From an uncultured Bacteroidales bacterium (GTDB lineage: Bacteria > Bacteroidota > Bacteroidia > Bacteroidales > Muribaculaceae): 64,000 bases of DNA. Each line of letters starts with the position of its first letter. Within the stretch, counting starts at the first letter, position 1. The DNA lies in NCBI GenBank assembly GCA_949289215.1, contig CASENC010000042.1, forward strand, positions 1 to 64,000. The letters run 5' to 3'. This document shows, in pieces, positions 63,555 through 64,000 of this stretch. Under the pieces are notes generated by a model. It had not been told where the DNA came from. It did no database searches and worked only from the letters and a program-made list of their open reading frames with translations. The translations under genes were made by a program, and so were the position numbers.

Positions 63555-64000
63555 ATGCAAAACATTGACAATTACAAATTTGCAGGTAAAAAAGCAATCG
63601 TTCGCGTTGACTTCAACGTACCTCTTGACGAAAATGGCAACATTACCGACGACACCCGTATCCGCGGAGCACTTCCCACTTTGAAAAAAATCCTTGCCGA
63701 TGGCGGTGCCCTCATCATCATGTCGCACATGGGCAAACCCAAAGGGAAAGTTAACCCCAAAATGTCGTTGAAACAAATAGTTCCGGCCGTTTCGGCAGCA
63801 TTGGGCGTTGACGTGCAATTCGCCGAAGATTGTGCAAAAGCTGCCGACCAGGCTGCCGCCCTGCAACCGGGTCAAGTACTGTTGCTCGAAAACCTTCGCT
63901 TCTATCCCGAAGAAGAAGGCAAGCCCGTTGGTATCGACAAAGAAGATCCCAACTATGACGCAGCAAAGAAAGAAATGAAAGAACGTCAAAAAGAATTTGC
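63555..64000 (+). CDS. pgk: Phosphoglycerate kinase, N-terminal part
   Basis: The first 148 codons are in the window; the gene runs off the right end. The N-terminal domain signature [20 protein letters not shown], then [25 protein letters not shown] (3-phosphoglycerate site) and [12 protein letters not shown] are intact. It makes ATP from 1,3-bisphosphoglycerate in glycolysis. Confidence 0.97.
   Translation, partial: MQNIDNYKFAGKKAIVRVDFNVPLDENGNITDDTRIRGALPTLKKILADGGALIIMSHMGKPKGKVNPKMSLKQIVPAVSAALGVDVQFAEDCAKAADQAAALQPGQVLLLENLRFYPEEEGKPVGIDKEDPNYDAAKKEMKERQKEF

Overview
The window looks like the chromosome of a Bacteroidales bacterium, most plausibly Muribaculaceae-like. Evidence: SprA and several C-terminal type IX secretion (T9SS) sorting domains, DUF4295 beside L28/L33, DUF4492 ahead of cydAB, a BtuB/BtuG cobalamin locus, and many promoters of the Bacteroidetes type (TTTG or TTG, 19-20 bp, then TAnnTTTG). 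Most of it is compact, moderately GC-rich housekeeping DNA. The stretch at about 61.1-63.5 kb is clearly AT-rich and looks acquired.

Layout. 0-5 kb: edge of a transposase-like gene, tRNA-His, a metal ABC permease, a small membrane protein and aroA (minus strand), then folP, cdaA and ruvA. 5.4-12.8 kb: sprA, the giant T9SS translocon gene. 12.9-23.8 kb: minus-strand genes, including a long run tgt, LptF/G-like permease, dsbD-like, mazG, topB, Nudix and a tiny Cys-rich membrane protein, preceded by smpB, a Yip1-like gene and a biotin-dependent carboxyltransferase. 24-32 kb: tRNA-Arg, a PfkB kinase, a lipoprotein, DUF4492-cydA-cydB behind a hairpin leader, a YigZ-like protein and a class A penicillin-binding protein. 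32-45 kb: a T9SS-domain remnant, an ECF sigma factor, yraN, tRNA-Glu, a cyclophilin lipoprotein, an M16 peptidase, a DUF349 protein, a sugar-phosphate transferase, recQ and a secreted C10 peptidase.

45-52 kb holds the clearest accessory system. A nested palindromic (MITE-like) element is followed by a strong promoter, a cobalamin riboswitch and a four-gene operon: BtuB, a BtuG-like surface lipoprotein propeller, and two proteins that end in T9SS sorting domains, one of which looks like a second propeller. This suggests vitamin B12 capture at the surface using both lipoprotein and T9SS routes.

52-61 kb: a DMT transporter, rpiB, rpmB-rpmG-DUF4295, a promoter-driven stretch that may encode a structured RNA, a pseudo-receiver LuxR regulator co-transcribed with a hemerythrin protein, a nitroreductase, prfA, a DUF4153 protein and pyrF. 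61.1-63.3 kb: a two-gene AAA ATPase plus Toprim/RloB-like cassette, a probable defence module inserted between pyrF and pgk. The window ends inside pgk.

All calls come from reading the sequence and from family knowledge. No database search was run.
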